This document shows positions 47,825 to 56,758 of a stretch of 64,000 bases of DNA, piece by piece. Source of the DNA: Protaetiibacter sp. SSC-01 (GTDB taxonomy: Bacteria > Actinomycetota > Actinomycetes > Actinomycetales > Microbacteriaceae); assembly GCF_014483895.1 (NCBI RefSeq), contig NZ_CP059987.1:1-64000 (forward strand), given 5' to 3'. Each line of letters opens with the position of its first letter. Within the stretch, counting starts at the first letter, position 1. The notes below the pieces were generated by a model, which saw only the letters and a list, made by a program, of their open reading frames with translations, searched no databases and was not told the origin of the DNA. Both the position numbers and the translations under genes were made by a program.

Positions 47825-48520
47825 TTAGAACAGTCGCGCGTGGCCGGTCTCGAGACCGCGCATGGCGTCGTAGTCGAGCACGAGGCAGCGGATGCCGCGG
47901 TCCTCGGCGAGGACGCGCGCCTGGGGCTTGATCTCCTGGGCCGCGAAGACGCCGCTCACGGGCGCGAGGAGGGGGTCGCGGTTCATGAGCTCGAGGTACC
48001 GGGTGAGCTGCTCGACGCCGTCGATGTCGCCGCGGCGCTTGATCTCCACCGCGACCGACTTGCCGTCGGGGTCGGTCGCAAGGATGTCGACGGGTCCGAT
48101 CGCGGTCATGTACTCGCGACGCACGAGGGTGTGGCCGTCGCCCAGCAGTTCGATTTGCTCGGCGAGGAGGCGCTGCAGGTCGGCCTCGACGCCGTCCTTC
48201 TGCAGGCCCGGGTCGACGCCGAGGTCGTGGCTCGAGTCGTGCAGGATCTCGTGGATCGAGATGACGAGCAGGTCGGCGGTCTTGGCGTTGGCGACGCGCC
48301 ACAGCTCGACGACGCCGGCGGCCGCGCGCTCCTCGTCGACCTCCTCGAGCGTGAACGTCGTGGGCGGGCTCATCCAGTTGAGCGGCTTGTAGCTGAGCGA
48401 GTCGGAGTGCACGAGCACGCTGCCATCGGCCTTCACCACGAGCAGACGTGTGGCGAGGGGCAGGTGCGCCGACAGGCGCCCCGCGTAGTCGACAGAGCAA
48501 CGAGCCACCACGAGACGCAC
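47825..48520 (-). CDS. nucS: Mismatch-specific endonuclease NucS
   Basis: A 231-residue endonuclease that cuts both strands at mismatches such as G-T and replaces MutS/MutL mismatch repair in actinobacteria. The N-terminal DNA-binding part starts [16 protein letters not shown], the family hallmark. The C-terminal RecB-like nuclease has GPVDILATD and [12 protein letters not shown]. Actinobacterial NucS ends with a clamp-binding peptide; here it is ...ARLF, which fits. The GTG start is the family position. Confidence 0.95.
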   Translation of the reverse strand: MRLVVARCSVDYAGRLSAHLPLATRLLVVKADGSVLVHSDSLSYKPLNWMSPPTTFTLEEVDEERAAAGVVELWRVANAKTADLLVISIHEILHDSSHDLGVDPGLQKDGVEADLQRLLAEQIELLGDGHTLVRREYMTAIGPVDILATDPDGKSVAVEIKRRGDIDGVEQLTRYLELMNRDPLLAPVSGVFAAQEIKPQARVLAEDRGIRCLVLDYDAMRGLETGHARLF

Positions 48521-48583
48521 TCGACGAGTCTATTTCGGCCCCGCCGCATCGGTCGGCCCCGCCCGCAGGCGCCTCGTGATCGC

Positions 48584-48655
48584 GGCGCAGCTGGAGCCAC
48601 GACCCGGCGGCGGGAGAAACGACTCCCGCCGAGTGGTCGTAGCTCCAGCCGCGCC
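48584..48655. repeat. Palindromic repeat family 3, copy 1 (nested hairpins)
   Basis: A 72-bp element with an outer stem (GGCGCAGCTGGAGC with GCTCCAGCCGCGCC) and a nested inner hairpin CGGCGGGAG-AAACGA-CTCCCGCCG. It lies between nucS and nnrE. Similar elements lie at 49442, 52758 and 52998. Confidence 0.75.
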
Positions 48656-48693
48656 ACGACACCGCGGCAGCGGATGCGGCGCACAATGGGGGC

Positions 48694-49356
48694 GTGCACG
48701 GGTACACCGCCGACGAGGTGCGCGCCGCCGAGGCGCCCCTGCTGGCCGCGGGCGTGCCGCTCATGGCGCGCGCCGCATCCGGGCTCGCGGATGCCGTCTC
48801 GGCCGAGCTGAGCCGTCTCGGCGTGCCCGTGCACGAGGCCCGCATCCTGCTGCTCGTCGGCTCGGGCGACAACGGTGGCGACACCCTCCACGCGGGAGCG
48901 CTCCTCGCGAGGCGTGGAGCGGATGTCGACTACGCCCCGCTCGGATCGCGCACCCACCGCGAGGGGGAGGCGGCGGCGCTCGCGGCGGGCGCCACCCGCA
49001 TCGACGACTCTCCCGCGGGCCCCGAGTTCCGCGCGGCGCTCGCGGCGGCCGACGCGATCCTCGACGGGATCGTCGGCATCGGCGCGACCGCGGGCCTCCG
49101 AGAGCCGGCCCGGACTGCGGTCGTGGCAGCGCGCGAGCGGGTAGCGGAGCGTGAGGGGCCGCTCCCGGCGACGTTCGCGGTCGACCTGCCGAGCGGCATC
49201 CACCCCGACACGGGCGAGGCGGCCGAGGCGGATGCCGTGCTCCCCGCCGACGTCACGGTCACCTTCGGCGCGTGCAAGGCGGGTCTGCTGCGGGCTGACC
49301 TCGCGGTCGTCGGCCGTATCGAGCTCGTCGACATCGGGCTCGGGCTGCCCGCCTGA
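48694..49356 (+). CDS. nnrE: NAD(P)H-hydrate epimerase
   Basis: A 220-residue YjeF N-terminal-type protein that interconverts R- and S-NAD(P)H hydrates, a repair step for damaged cofactors. The motif GSGDNGGDTLHAG near residue 55 and FAVDLPSGIHPDTG near residue 165 are typical. It stands alone: the C-terminal dehydratase domain found in many fused forms is absent, so a separate NnrD is expected elsewhere. The start is GTG. Confidence 0.9.
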   Translation: MHGYTADEVRAAEAPLLAAGVPLMARAASGLADAVSAELSRLGVPVHEARILLLVGSGDNGGDTLHAGALLARRGADVDYAPLGSRTHREGEAAALAAGATRIDDSPAGPEFRAALAAADAILDGIVGIGATAGLREPARTAVVAARERVAEREGPLPATFAVDLPSGIHPDTGEAAEADAVLPADVTVTFGACKAGLLRADLAVVGRIELVDIGLGLPA

Positions 49357-49441
49357 CGCGGGTCGGCCCCGGTGCCGCGGGACCGGTCGCACCAGGCGCC
49401 GCGGCCCGCCGCGGGGCGCCGCGGGCCGTGACCGTTCCGAG

Positions 49442-49509
49442 CGGCGGGAGACACGACCGCGCGGCGGGAGTCGTTTCTCCCGCCGTTGAGTCACGGCTCC
49501 AGCTGCGCC
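49442..49509. repeat. Palindromic repeat family 3, copy 2
   Basis: GCGGCGGGAG motifs on both sides of an inner hairpin GGCGGGAGTCGTTTCTCCCGCC (49461-49484), with a GCTCCAGCTGCGCC arm at the end. It lies in the nnrE-49547 gap after the nnrE stop. Confidence 0.65.
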
Positions 49510-49546
49510 CCGAACCGGGCGACGAAACGCGCACGCGGCGGGAGTG

Positions 49547-49732
49547 CTAGTCGAGCCCGAGCTCCTCGAGCAGTCGCCGAGCAGCCCGCCGGTCGGCCGC
49601 CGTCACGACCCCGCGGCGCGCGACGTTCAGCAGGATCGGCTCCCATCGCTCGTCGAGACCAGGGCGCACGACCCCCTGCGCGGCGAGGGCGAGATGCTCC
49701 TCGACGTGCTCGGGCAGGGTCGTGTCGGGCAA
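49547..49732 (-). CDS. Small hypothetical protein
   Basis: A 61-residue acidic protein starting MPDTTLPEHVEE, with a TTG start at 49732 supported by AAGGA six bases upstream. It is mostly alpha-helical by composition, with two likely helices. I do not recognise a family. It is easy to miss because of the TTG start. It lies between repeat family 3 and the rlmN gene. Confidence 0.5.
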   Translation of the reverse strand: MPDTTLPEHVEEHLALAAQGVVRPGLDERWEPILLNVARRGVVTAADRRAARRLLEELGLD

Positions 49733-49843
49733 TGGGGGTCCTTCCGCGGGCCGGGAAACCGCGTAGCGATCCTCACGTTAGGGCCACCGACCGCCGGGCG
49801 GCAGTCCCGTAAACGCGGGGTGAGCCCGGCGCCGAGCCGCGCC

Positions 49844-51034
49844 TCAGGCGTCGGCCGCGGCGAGCTGGCCGCACGCCCCGTCGATCTCCTTGCCGCGGGT
49901 GTCGCGCAGGGTCGTCGGGATGCCGGCCGCCTCGAGCCGCTCGATGAACTCGCGCGTCACATCCGGCTCCGACGCTGTCCAGACCGAGCCGGGCGTCGGG
50001 TTGAGCGGGATCGGGTTGACGTGCACCCAGCCGCGGCCGCGCTCGTTGAGCTTCTGCGCGAGCAGCTCGGCGCGCCAGGCGTGGTCGTTCATGTCCTTGA
50101 TGAGCGCGTACTCGATCGACACCCGGCGGCCCGTCACCTCGAAGTAGTGGCGGGCGGCGTCGAGCGCCTCGTCGACCTTCCACCGCGAGTTCACGGGGAT
50201 GAGCTCGTCGCGCAGGGTGTCGTCGGGCGCGTGCAGTGAGAGGGCGAACGTGAGCGGCAGGTCCTCGTCGGCGAGCTTCCGGATGGCGGGGGCCAGCCCG
50301 ACGGACGACACCGTGATGTGCCGGGCCGACATCCCGAGCCCGTTCGGCTGCGGGGCGACCATCGTGCGCACGGCCTTCATGAGGCGGTTGTAGTTGGCGA
50401 GCGGCTCGCCCATGCCCATGAAGACGATGTTCGTGACGCGCGGGGCGTCGTGTCCGCCGTCGCGACGGAGGCCTCCGAGCTCGCCGCTCGCGATCGCGCG
50501 GTTGGCCGCGACGACCTGGGCGACGATCTCGGCGGCCGACATGTTGCGCGTGAGGCCCGCCTGGCCGGTGGCGCAGAACGGGCAGTTCATGCCGCATCCG
50601 GCCTGGCTCGAGACGCACAGGGTGACGCGGCCGGGGTAGCGCATGAGCACCGACTCGACGAGGGCGCCGTCGAAGAGGCGCCAGAGGAACTTGATCGTCT
50701 CGCCGCCGTCGGTGCGCAGACGCCGCACCTCGGTGAGCAGCGGCGGCAGCATCGCCTCGACGAGCTCTTCGCGGCCGCTCGCGGGCAGGTCGGTCATCTC
50801 GGCCGGGTCGGTCGTGTAGTGGGTGAAGTAGTGCGTGGAGATCTGCTTCGCACGGAACGCCGGATGCCCGAGCTCGACGACCTTCGCGGCCCGCTCCTCG
50901 GGCGTCATGTCGGCGAGGTGGGTGGGCGGCTGGGTGCGGCGGGGTGAGGCGAACTGCAGGACGGGTCGGCCGTCGGCCGCCACCTTCTGGGTCCACCCCT
51001 CCGTGCGGGGCCTGACCTGCTTGATCTCGCTCAC
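49844..51034 (-). CDS. rlmN: 23S rRNA/tRNA adenine-C2 methyltransferase RlmN
   Basis: A 396-residue radical-SAM enzyme that methylates C2 of A2503 in 23S rRNA and A37 of some tRNAs. The Fe4S4-binding motif CGMNCPFC (CxxxCxxC) is near residue 150, and two catalytic Cys are expected; [11 protein letters not shown] and [10 protein letters not shown] are typical. The GTG at 51034 is chosen over upstream starts because the extra N-terminal residues read through a repeat. Loss of RlmN alters ribosome fidelity and drug response. Confidence 0.93.
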   Translation of the reverse strand: MSEIKQVRPRTEGWTQKVAADGRPVLQFASPRRTQPPTHLADMTPEERAAKVVELGHPAFRAKQISTHYFTHYTTDPAEMTDLPASGREELVEAMLPPLLTEVRRLRTDGGETIKFLWRLFDGALVESVLMRYPGRVTLCVSSQAGCGMNCPFCATGQAGLTRNMSAAEIVAQVVAANRAIASGELGGLRRDGGHDAPRVTNIVFMGMGEPLANYNRLMKAVRTMVAPQPNGLGMSARHITVSSVGLAPAIRKLADEDLPLTFALSLHAPDDTLRDELIPVNSRWKVDEALDAARHYFEVTGRRVSIEYALIKDMNDHAWRAELLAQKLNERGRGWVHVNPIPLNPTPGSVWTASEPDVTREFIERLEAAGIPTTLRDTRGKEIDGACGQLAAADA

Positions 51035-51070
51035 CGCACGATTCTCGCAGGTGACGGCTGGGAGTCGCGT

Positions 51071-51094
51071 GGCCAAACGCTGCAGCGGTTGGCC
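51071..51094. repeat. Palindromic repeat family 2, copy 2
   Basis: A 24-bp element with the core ACGCTGCAGCGGT and outer arms GGCCAA/TTGGCC. It lies in the gap between MATE and rlmN genes, 37 bases upstream of the rlmN start. Confidence 0.7.
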
Positions 51095-51123
51095 GAGGGC
51101 GCCAGTGATCACTGCCGCGCGGC

Positions 51124-51145
51124 GCGAAACGCTACAGCGTTCGGC
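51124..51145. repeat. Palindromic repeat family 2, copy 3, overlapping the MATE stop
   Basis: A 22-bp element (core AACGCTACAGCGTT) in which the CTA at 51132-51134 is the stop codon (TAG) of the MATE gene. It lies 30 bases from copy 2, in inverted orientation by its flank. Confidence 0.65.
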
Positions 51146-52451
51146 CCATCCACCGGGTGCCGAACGCCCGCACCCCGAGCGTGAGGGCGCGGATGCCGTA
51201 GAAGCCGACGCAGTACGCGAGCTGGATCGCGAGCACCGCGGCGGGCGCCCCGGCCTCCGCGGGCGTGAGGCTCGCCCACCACAGCAACGGCAGGTAGACG
51301 ACGAGGTTCACGACGCCCGCGAGAGCGAGGTAGCGCCCGTCGGCGGCGCCGATGAGCACGCCGTCGAGCACGAACACGAGCGCCCCGAGCGGCATCGTCG
51401 CGGCGACCACCCACGCGCCGACGGGCACCGCCTCGACGACCCGGGCATCCGACGAGAACACCAGGCCGAGCCACGGCGCGACGCCCGCGAGCACTCCCCC
51501 GAGCACGACGCCCGACACGACGGCCCACGCGATGAGGCGCCGCACGGTCGCGCGCACCTGCTCGTGCGTGCCCGCGCCGAGGTCGAAGCCGATCATCGCC
51601 TGCGCCGCGATCGCGAACGCGTCGAGGGCGAGCGCGAAGAGGAAGGTGAGCTGGAAGAGCACCTGAGTGGATGCGAGGGTCACGGTGCCGAGACCGGTCG
51701 CGGCGACCGTCGTGGCGACGAGCGCGACCCGCAGCGTGACGGTGCGCAGCAGCATCCATCCGCCCGCTTTCGCGGCGGCCGCCACCCCCGGCAGGCCCGG
51801 ACGGATGCTCGCCCCCTCGCGCCGTGCGTGCCGCAGCGCGATCGCGATGCACGCGACCGCCATGCCCCACTGGGCGAGCACGGTGCCGATCGCCGAGCCC
51901 GCGATGCCCCAGCCGGCGCCGTAGATGAGGAACGCGTTGAGGGCGCCGTTCGCGGTGAAGCCCGCGATGGCGATGACGAGCGGGGTGCGGGTGTCTTGGA
52001 GGCCGCGGAACAGGCCCGTCGCGGCGATGACGGCGAGCATCGCGGGGATGCCGGCGCACGAGATGCCGAGGTAGAGCGCCGCGAGCTCGGTCACGCGGTC
52101 GTTCGCGCCGAACGCGGCGACGAGCGGATGCGCGGCGAACGCCCCGGCGATCGCGAGCAGCACGCCGAGCGCGAGCGCGAGCCAGATGCCGTCGACCCCC
52201 GCGCGCACGGCCCCTGCGCGGTCGCCCGCGCCGAGCATCCGCGCGACGGCTGGAGTGGTCGCGTAGGCGAGGAACACGAGCAGGCCGATGGCTGTCTGCA
52301 GCACCGTGCTCGCGATGCCGAGGCCCGCGAGCGGGTCGACGCCGAGGTGCCCGACGAGCGCGGTGTCGGTCGCGAGGAAGAGCGGCTCGGCGACGAGCGC
52401 GCCGAGCGCGGGCACGGCGAGCCCCAGGATCCGCCGGTCGATCGCTCTCAC
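51132..52451 (-). CDS. MATE-family efflux transporter (DinF-like)
   Basis: A 439-residue protein with 12 transmembrane segments. The N-terminal half has DTALVGHLG and [10 protein letters not shown], and the two halves are similar in layout. DinF-like MATE proteins export organic cations using Na+ or H+. The stop lies inside a palindromic repeat. A gene-free, repeat-rich stretch of about 650 bp lies upstream, beyond the start at 52451. The substrate is unknown. Confidence 0.88.
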   Translation of the reverse strand: MRAIDRRILGLAVPALGALVAEPLFLATDTALVGHLGVDPLAGLGIASTVLQTAIGLLVFLAYATTPAVARMLGAGDRAGAVRAGVDGIWLALALGVLLAIAGAFAAHPLVAAFGANDRVTELAALYLGISCAGIPAMLAVIAATGLFRGLQDTRTPLVIAIAGFTANGALNAFLIYGAGWGIAGSAIGTVLAQWGMAVACIAIALRHARREGASIRPGLPGVAAAAKAGGWMLLRTVTLRVALVATTVAATGLGTVTLASTQVLFQLTFLFALALDAFAIAAQAMIGFDLGAGTHEQVRATVRRLIAWAVVSGVVLGGVLAGVAPWLGLVFSSDARVVEAVPVGAWVVAATMPLGALVFVLDGVLIGAADGRYLALAGVVNLVVYLPLLWWASLTPAEAGAPAAVLAIQLAYCVGFYGIRALTLGVRAFGTRWMGRTL

Positions 52452-52897
52452 CCGACCACGCTATCCGCGGGCGCGGACAGCGGATGCCGGCCGCGGCATC
52501 CGGCGAGCACGGCCCAGTCGGGTGGCGGGGCGGGCGGGCGGTCGGTCGGTCGGGCGGCCTAAGCGGGGTGGCCGGAGGGGCGGCCGAAGCGGGCTCCCTT
52601 CGTGGGGCCGCCGGCACCGGCGGCCGAAGCGGGCGGCAGTGCCTACAGACGGCGGGAGCAACTACCCCCGCCGGGTGCTGTGTCTTCCGTCCGGATCAGC
52701 GAGTTCCCCCGCCGATGCTGTGACTGACCCCGCCGCGCCGACCGGGGCTGTGAGTCAGGGCGCAGCTGGAGCTACGGCAGAGGGGCGGGGGAAACGACTC
52801 CCGCCGAATCGGCGCAACTCCCGCCGTCGGTGCGATTGCTCCCCCGTCGGTCGAGTCGCCCGCACACTTCACGGCGCCTGCCGCCGGCCGCAGCCTG

Positions 52898-52969
52898 TGC
52901 GGCGCGAGCGGGCCGTGCGGCGCGAGCGGGCCGGGCGGCGCGAGCAGATCGGGCGCCGCGAGCCCACCG
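52898..52969. repeat. Four tandem 18-bp units
   Basis: Four 18-bp units, beginning TGCGGCGCGAGCGGGCCG at 52898, 52916 and (variant) 52934 and 52952. The first two are identical and the last two diverge. The period is a multiple of three, but no gene spans them with support. Confidence 0.75.
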
Positions 52970-52997
52970 TGCCCCCAGCGCTCCGTACGGCGGCCGC

Positions 52998-53086
52998 GGC
53001 GGGAGAAACGGCCGTGCGGCGGGAGGCGCTTCTCCCGCCGCACGGTCACGGCTCCAGCCGCGCCACGAACCGGCTCCAGCCGCGCC
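52998..53086. repeat. Palindromic repeat family 3, copy 4
   Basis: Starts GGCGGGAGAAACGGCC, has a hairpin GCGGCGGGAGGCG-CTTCTCCCGCCGC, then GGTCACGGCTCCAGCCGCGCC and a second GGCTCCAGCCGCGCC. It lies just before the MFS 3' end. Confidence 0.6.
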
Positions 53087-53101
53087 AGGAACCGCAGCGG
53101 C

Positions 53102-54349
53102 TCAGCTCATCGACTCCGCCGCGGTGGGTTCGGATGCCGCAGCCGGCCCGGCAGCGCCCTTCGTGGGGCGCGCGGCGGGGGCCGCGAGCGTCGCGAGCAC
53201 GATGAGCACGAAGACGATGAGCAGCGCGTTGAGGATGCCGACGCTCTCGCCCACGAGGCCGATGAGCGGGGGGCCGACGAGGAAGGCGCAGTAGCCGACC
53301 GTCGCGACGGCGGAGACGCGGGCGGCGGCTCGCGCCGGGTCATCGGCGGCGGCCGACATCGCGACGGGGAAGCCGAGCGACGCGCCGAGACCCCACAGCA
53401 CGATGCCGACGACGGCGATCCAGATGACGGGCACGAAGATCACGAGCGCGAGGCCGATCGCGGCGGCGCCGCCCGTGAGCCACAGCACCGGCACGCGGCC
53501 GAAGCGGTCGATGAGAGGCCCGCCGACGATGCGGCCGACCATCATCGCGGCAGTGAAGACGGTGAAGAGCGCGGCGCCCTGGCCGTTGTCGAGCCCGCGG
53601 TCGTCGACCATGCCGAGCGCGAGCCAGTCGTTGGCCGAGCCCTCGGTGAACGCCATGCCGAGCGCGATGAGGCCGATCGCGAGCGTGCGCGGCTCGAGCC
53701 AGATCGACATCCGGTCCTTGAACGGCACGTGGGCGACCTCCTCCCCCGTCTCGGCGTGCGTGGCGACGCGCGGGATGGCGCGCGGCGCGAGCACGGCGCC
53801 GACGGCGAGCAGCACGGCCATGCCGATCGCATGCCAGACGACGTCGACGTGCGCGAAGACGAGGGCGGTGCCGATCGTCGTCCCGACGACCATGCCGGCG
53901 CTCCAGCTCGCGTGCAGCAGCGGCATGATGGTCTTGCCGATGACCTTCTCGACGGCCGCGCCCTCGACGTTCATGGCCACGTCGCAGATGGCGCTGCCGA
54001 ACCCGTAGATCGCCATGCCGACGACGACGAGCGCGAACACCCCGAGCACCGAGGTGCCGACGCCGATGACGACGAGCGCGATGGCGCAGACGCCGAGCAT
54101 GAGCGCGATCGAGCGGCGCCCGCCGAGCCACTGGATGACGTGGCTCGCGAGCAGCAGGCCGATGATCGAGCCGATCGAGACGCCGAGGATGAGGTAGCCG
54201 ACCCACGAGGTGGGCAGCTCGAGCACGTCGCGGATCGACGGGATGCGGATGGCCCACGTCGCGGCGCCGAGCCCGTTGAGCGCGAACACCGCGAACACGG
54301 CGTTGCGCCAGGCGGTGGCGTGGGAGGGGCGGGTGGGCGTCGTCGTCAT
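53102..54349 (-). CDS. MFS transporter, divergent from LacI
   Basis: A 415-residue protein with about 12 transmembrane segments. Matching parts are GFGSAICDVAMNVEG, LLHASWSAGM and FTEGSANDWLALGM, typical of a YbjJ/FucP-like branch of MFS. The gene starts 88 bp from the LacI start. Tandem palindromes in that gap are the likely LacI operator, so the transporter is probably LacI-controlled and induced by its sugar or a related ligand. Confidence 0.85.
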   Translation of the reverse strand: MTTTPTRPSHATAWRNAVFAVFALNGLGAATWAIRIPSIRDVLELPTSWVGYLILGVSIGSIIGLLLASHVIQWLGGRRSIALMLGVCAIALVVIGVGTSVLGVFALVVVGMAIYGFGSAICDVAMNVEGAAVEKVIGKTIMPLLHASWSAGMVVGTTIGTALVFAHVDVVWHAIGMAVLLAVGAVLAPRAIPRVATHAETGEEVAHVPFKDRMSIWLEPRTLAIGLIALGMAFTEGSANDWLALGMVDDRGLDNGQGAALFTVFTAAMMVGRIVGGPLIDRFGRVPVLWLTGGAAAIGLALVIFVPVIWIAVVGIVLWGLGASLGFPVAMSAAADDPARAAARVSAVATVGYCAFLVGPPLIGLVGESVGILNALLIVFVLIVLATLAAPAARPTKGAAGPAAASEPTAAESMS

Positions 54350-54394
54350 GGTGCTATCCGGGGCTCGTGCGGTGGGTGGTGTCTCGAACTGATG

Positions 54395-54422
54395 TCGAAT
54401 CGATTCGATCGAATCGATTCGA
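54395..54422. promoter_or_regulatory. LacI operator, two tandem 14-bp palindromes
   Basis: TCGAATCGATTCGA occurs twice in a row, at 54395-54408 and 54409-54422. Each copy is a perfect palindrome and the pair is palindromic as a whole. It is centred between the divergent MFS and LacI starts, and the centre of each copy has the CG common in LacI-family sites. Confidence 0.85.
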
Positions 54423-54437
54423 GTAGGCTAGCGCGCG

Positions 54438-55502
54438 ATGACCGACCCCGCAAACACCCGCCCCACCCTCGCCGCCGTCGCGCGGCGGGCGGGCGTCTCC
54501 GCGTCGACGGCATCCCTCGTCTTCAGCGGCTCCGGGCCGGTGTCGGATGCCACGCGCGCCAAGGTGCTCGAGGCCGCGGCCGCGCTCGACTACGCCGGCC
54601 CCGACCCCACCGCGCGATCGCTCCGCCGCGGGCGCACGGGCGTCATCGGCCTCGTCACCGAGGACTCCCTCGGCGACGCCTTCCGCGACCCCATGAACCT
54701 CGCCCTCCTCGACGGCCTCGGCGAGGAGCTGAGCGACGACGCCTACGGCCTCCTCGTGCTCCCGTGGACGGGCGAGCCCGGCGGCGTCGACCTCGGCGAC
54801 GTGCCCATGGATGCCGCCATCCTCCTCGGCTGCTCGGCCGACCTCGCGCGCTCCGTCGAGATCCTTCAGCGCCGCCGCATCCCGATCGTGGCGATCGAGG
54901 CCCCTCGCCTGCAGGGCGTCGTGCCGATCGACCTCGACAACGCCGAGGCGACCGCGCGCGGCGCCGAGCTGCTGCGCGAACTCGGCCACCGACGCGTCGC
55001 CCTCGTCACACTCCCCCTCGACCTCGCGCGCGAGCGCGCACCGCTGACACCCGAGCGCGAAGCCGCCGCGACCGCCTACACGGCGATCGAGCGCATCCGC
55101 GGCGCCCGTGAGGTGTTCCCGGATGCCGTGGGCGTCTCGGCCGGCGGAAGCACCGTCGCCGAGGGGCACGCGGCTGGGCTCGCGCTGCTCGACGTGCCGG
55201 CGGAGGATCGGCCGACCGCGATCATCGCGCAGTCCGACCTGCTCGCGGCGGGTGTCATCCGCGCGGCCGACGAGCTCGGCATCGAGGTGCCGGGCGAGCT
55301 GAGCGTGCTCGGCTTCGACGGCATCCGGCTCGACGGCATCACGCCGCACGTGCTCACGACGCTCGTGCAGCCCTCCGTCGAGAAGGGGCGGCTCGCGGGT
55401 CGCGCCGTGCGCGCGGCGCTTGCGGACGGCGCCGCCCCCGGCGCCGCGGTGACCGCGGTGCTGCGCCGCGGCGACACCGTGGCCGCACCTCATTCACGCT
55501 GA
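54438..55502 (+). CDS. LacI-family transcriptional regulator
   Basis: A 354-residue regulator. The helix-turn-helix is at residues 10-32 (TLAAVARRAGVSASTASLVFSG), the DNA minor-groove hinge region follows, and the periplasmic-binding-like core starts near residue 65. It is divergent from an MFS gene, and the tandem operator lies 16 bases before its start, so it probably represses both. A long stem-loop follows the stop. The sugar ligand cannot be told. Confidence 0.9.
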   Translation: MTDPANTRPTLAAVARRAGVSASTASLVFSGSGPVSDATRAKVLEAAAALDYAGPDPTARSLRRGRTGVIGLVTEDSLGDAFRDPMNLALLDGLGEELSDDAYGLLVLPWTGEPGGVDLGDVPMDAAILLGCSADLARSVEILQRRRIPIVAIEAPRLQGVVPIDLDNAEATARGAELLRELGHRRVALVTLPLDLARERAPLTPEREAAATAYTAIERIRGAREVFPDAVGVSAGGSTVAEGHAAGLALLDVPAEDRPTAIIAQSDLLAAGVIRAADELGIEVPGELSVLGFDGIRLDGITPHVLTTLVQPSVEKGRLAGRAVRAALADGAAPGAAVTAVLRRGDTVAAPHSR

Positions 55503-55509
55503 CCGGTCG

Positions 55510-55546
55510 GTTTCTGGCCCTATTCCGGCCGGATAGGGCCAGAAAC
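55510..55546. terminator. Terminator hairpin after LacI gene
   Basis: GTTTCTGGCCCTAT with ATAGGGCCAGAAAC forms a 14-bp stem around a TCCGGCCGG-like loop that can extend it. It lies seven bases after the LacI stop and between convergent genes. No other role is needed. Confidence 0.8.
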
Positions 55547-55611
55547 GGACCACTCAGCGGAGGTAACTCGCGCCATGGGTGGCGAGGTGACTTCGGGAGC
55601 CGGCGGCGGCC

Positions 55612-56601
55612 TCAACCGGCGGCGTACGCGGCCAGCCGGTCGAACGCCGCGTCGAGCTCGGTGTCGACGCGCTGCCGCGCCGGGTCGGCGAGGTACCACT
55701 CGGCGATCTCGCGCGCGCCCTCGGCGAACGGGGTCGTCGCGACCCAGCCGGGCACGAGCGTCTTGATGCGCGCGTTGTCGAAGACCACCGAGTGCGCCTT
55801 GTCGCCCACGAGGCCCGGCCCCATGTCCGGGATCTCGCGCGCGATCGCATCCGACGCGACGTGCACGATCCGGGGGTCGACGCCGAGCGCCCGCCCGAGC
55901 AGGCGCGTGATCTCGTCCCACGTGAGCGACTCGTCGCCCGTGATGTGCACGGGCGAGCCCACGGCGTGCGGGTTGCCGAAGAGCCCCACGAAGGCGCGCG
56001 CGAAGTCGCGTGCGTGGGTGAGCGTCCACCAGCTCGTTCCATCGCCGTGCACGATGACGGGCTTGCCGTCGAGCATGCGCTGCAGCGTCGTCCATGCGCC
56101 CTCGAGCGGGATGAGCGTGGCGTCGTAGGTGTGCGAGGGGCGCACGATCGTCATGGGGAAACCGCTGTCGCGGTAGGCGGCGACGAGCAGGTCCTCGCAC
56201 GCGATCTTGTCGCGCGAGTACTGCCAGTGCGGGTTCCGCAGCGGCGTCGATTCGACGATCGGCAGCTGTGCGATCGGCTTCTGGTACGCGGATGCGGAGG
56301 AGATGAAGAGGTACTGGCCCGTCCGCCCGGAGAAGAGGTCGACATCCGCCTGCACCTGCTCGGGCCGGAACGCGCGGAAGTTGGCGACGACGTCGAACTC
56401 GCGCGAGCCGACCGCGGCGGCGACGGATGCGGCGTCGTCCGCGTCGCCGACGATCACCTCGGCGCCCTCGACGGCCGGCCGTGTCGTGGAGCGTCCCCTG
56501 TTGAGCAGTGTGACCTCGAAGCCCCGCTCGACGGCGAACCGCGAGACCGAGCTGCTGATGATGCCGTTGCCGCCGACGATGAGCACCCTCTGCGCTGCCA
56601 T
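55612..56601 (-). CDS. NAD-dependent epimerase/dehydratase family protein
   Basis: A 329-residue extended SDR protein. The Rossmann motif GGNGIISS is at residues 10-17 and SSASAYQKP near residue 100 suggests an SxxYxxxK-like site (here YQKP). The C-terminal half has the substrate-binding part. Family members act on nucleotide sugars. It converges on the LacI gene, and the first palindromic copy of family 2 tandem lies 18 bases upstream of its start. Confidence 0.82.
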   Translation of the reverse strand: MAAQRVLIVGGNGIISSSVSRFAVERGFEVTLLNRGRSTTRPAVEGAEVIVGDADDAASVAAAVGSREFDVVANFRAFRPEQVQADVDLFSGRTGQYLFISSASAYQKPIAQLPIVESTPLRNPHWQYSRDKIACEDLLVAAYRDSGFPMTIVRPSHTYDATLIPLEGAWTTLQRMLDGKPVIVHGDGTSWWTLTHARDFARAFVGLFGNPHAVGSPVHITGDESLTWDEITRLLGRALGVDPRIVHVASDAIAREIPDMGPGLVGDKAHSVVFDNARIKTLVPGWVATTPFAEGAREIAEWYLADPARQRVDTELDAAFDRLAAYAAG

Positions 56602-56618
56602 GCCGGGAGTCTAGGTGG

Positions 56619-56744
56619 GCCAAACGCTGCAGCGCTTGGCGTCGCGCGGCAGGAACCTCAGCCGCGCACAGGCAACCGCTGCAGCGCTTGGCCTCACGCG
56701 GCAGGGATCTCAGCCGCACACAGCCAACCGCTGCAGCGTTGTGC
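56619..56744. repeat. Palindromic repeat family 2, three tandem copies (52-bp period)
   Basis: Palindromes with the core CGCTGCAGCG start at 56619, 56671 and 56723, exactly 52 bp apart. The spacers are similar (CGCGGCAGG, CTCAGCCGC), so these are true tandem repeats, 2.4 copies. They fill the gap between the epimerase and M13 genes, ending 14 bases before the M13 start. Confidence 0.85.
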
Positions 56745-56758
56745 ATAGGCTGGCGCGT

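Larger units (their letters stand above)
52452..53101. repeat. Repeat-rich intergenic region, 650 bp
   Basis: No convincing gene fits this span. It holds copies of palindromic family 3 (about 52758-52826 and 52998-53086), short GGCCGAAGCGGG runs near 52560-52640, and four tandem 18-bp units (52898-52969). It lies between the MATE gene and the MFS gene, both on the minus strand. It may be a recombination scar or a site of regulatory RNA structure. Confidence 0.6.

Noticed and set aside
52288-53294. Overlapping open frames in the repeat-rich gap after the MATE gene
   Set aside because: Translations are Arg/Ala/Pro repeats from the 18-bp units, with no ribosome-binding site or family match.
55501-55560. 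Possible small gene after LacI
   Set aside because: The span is filled by the terminator hairpin and no supported start is present.
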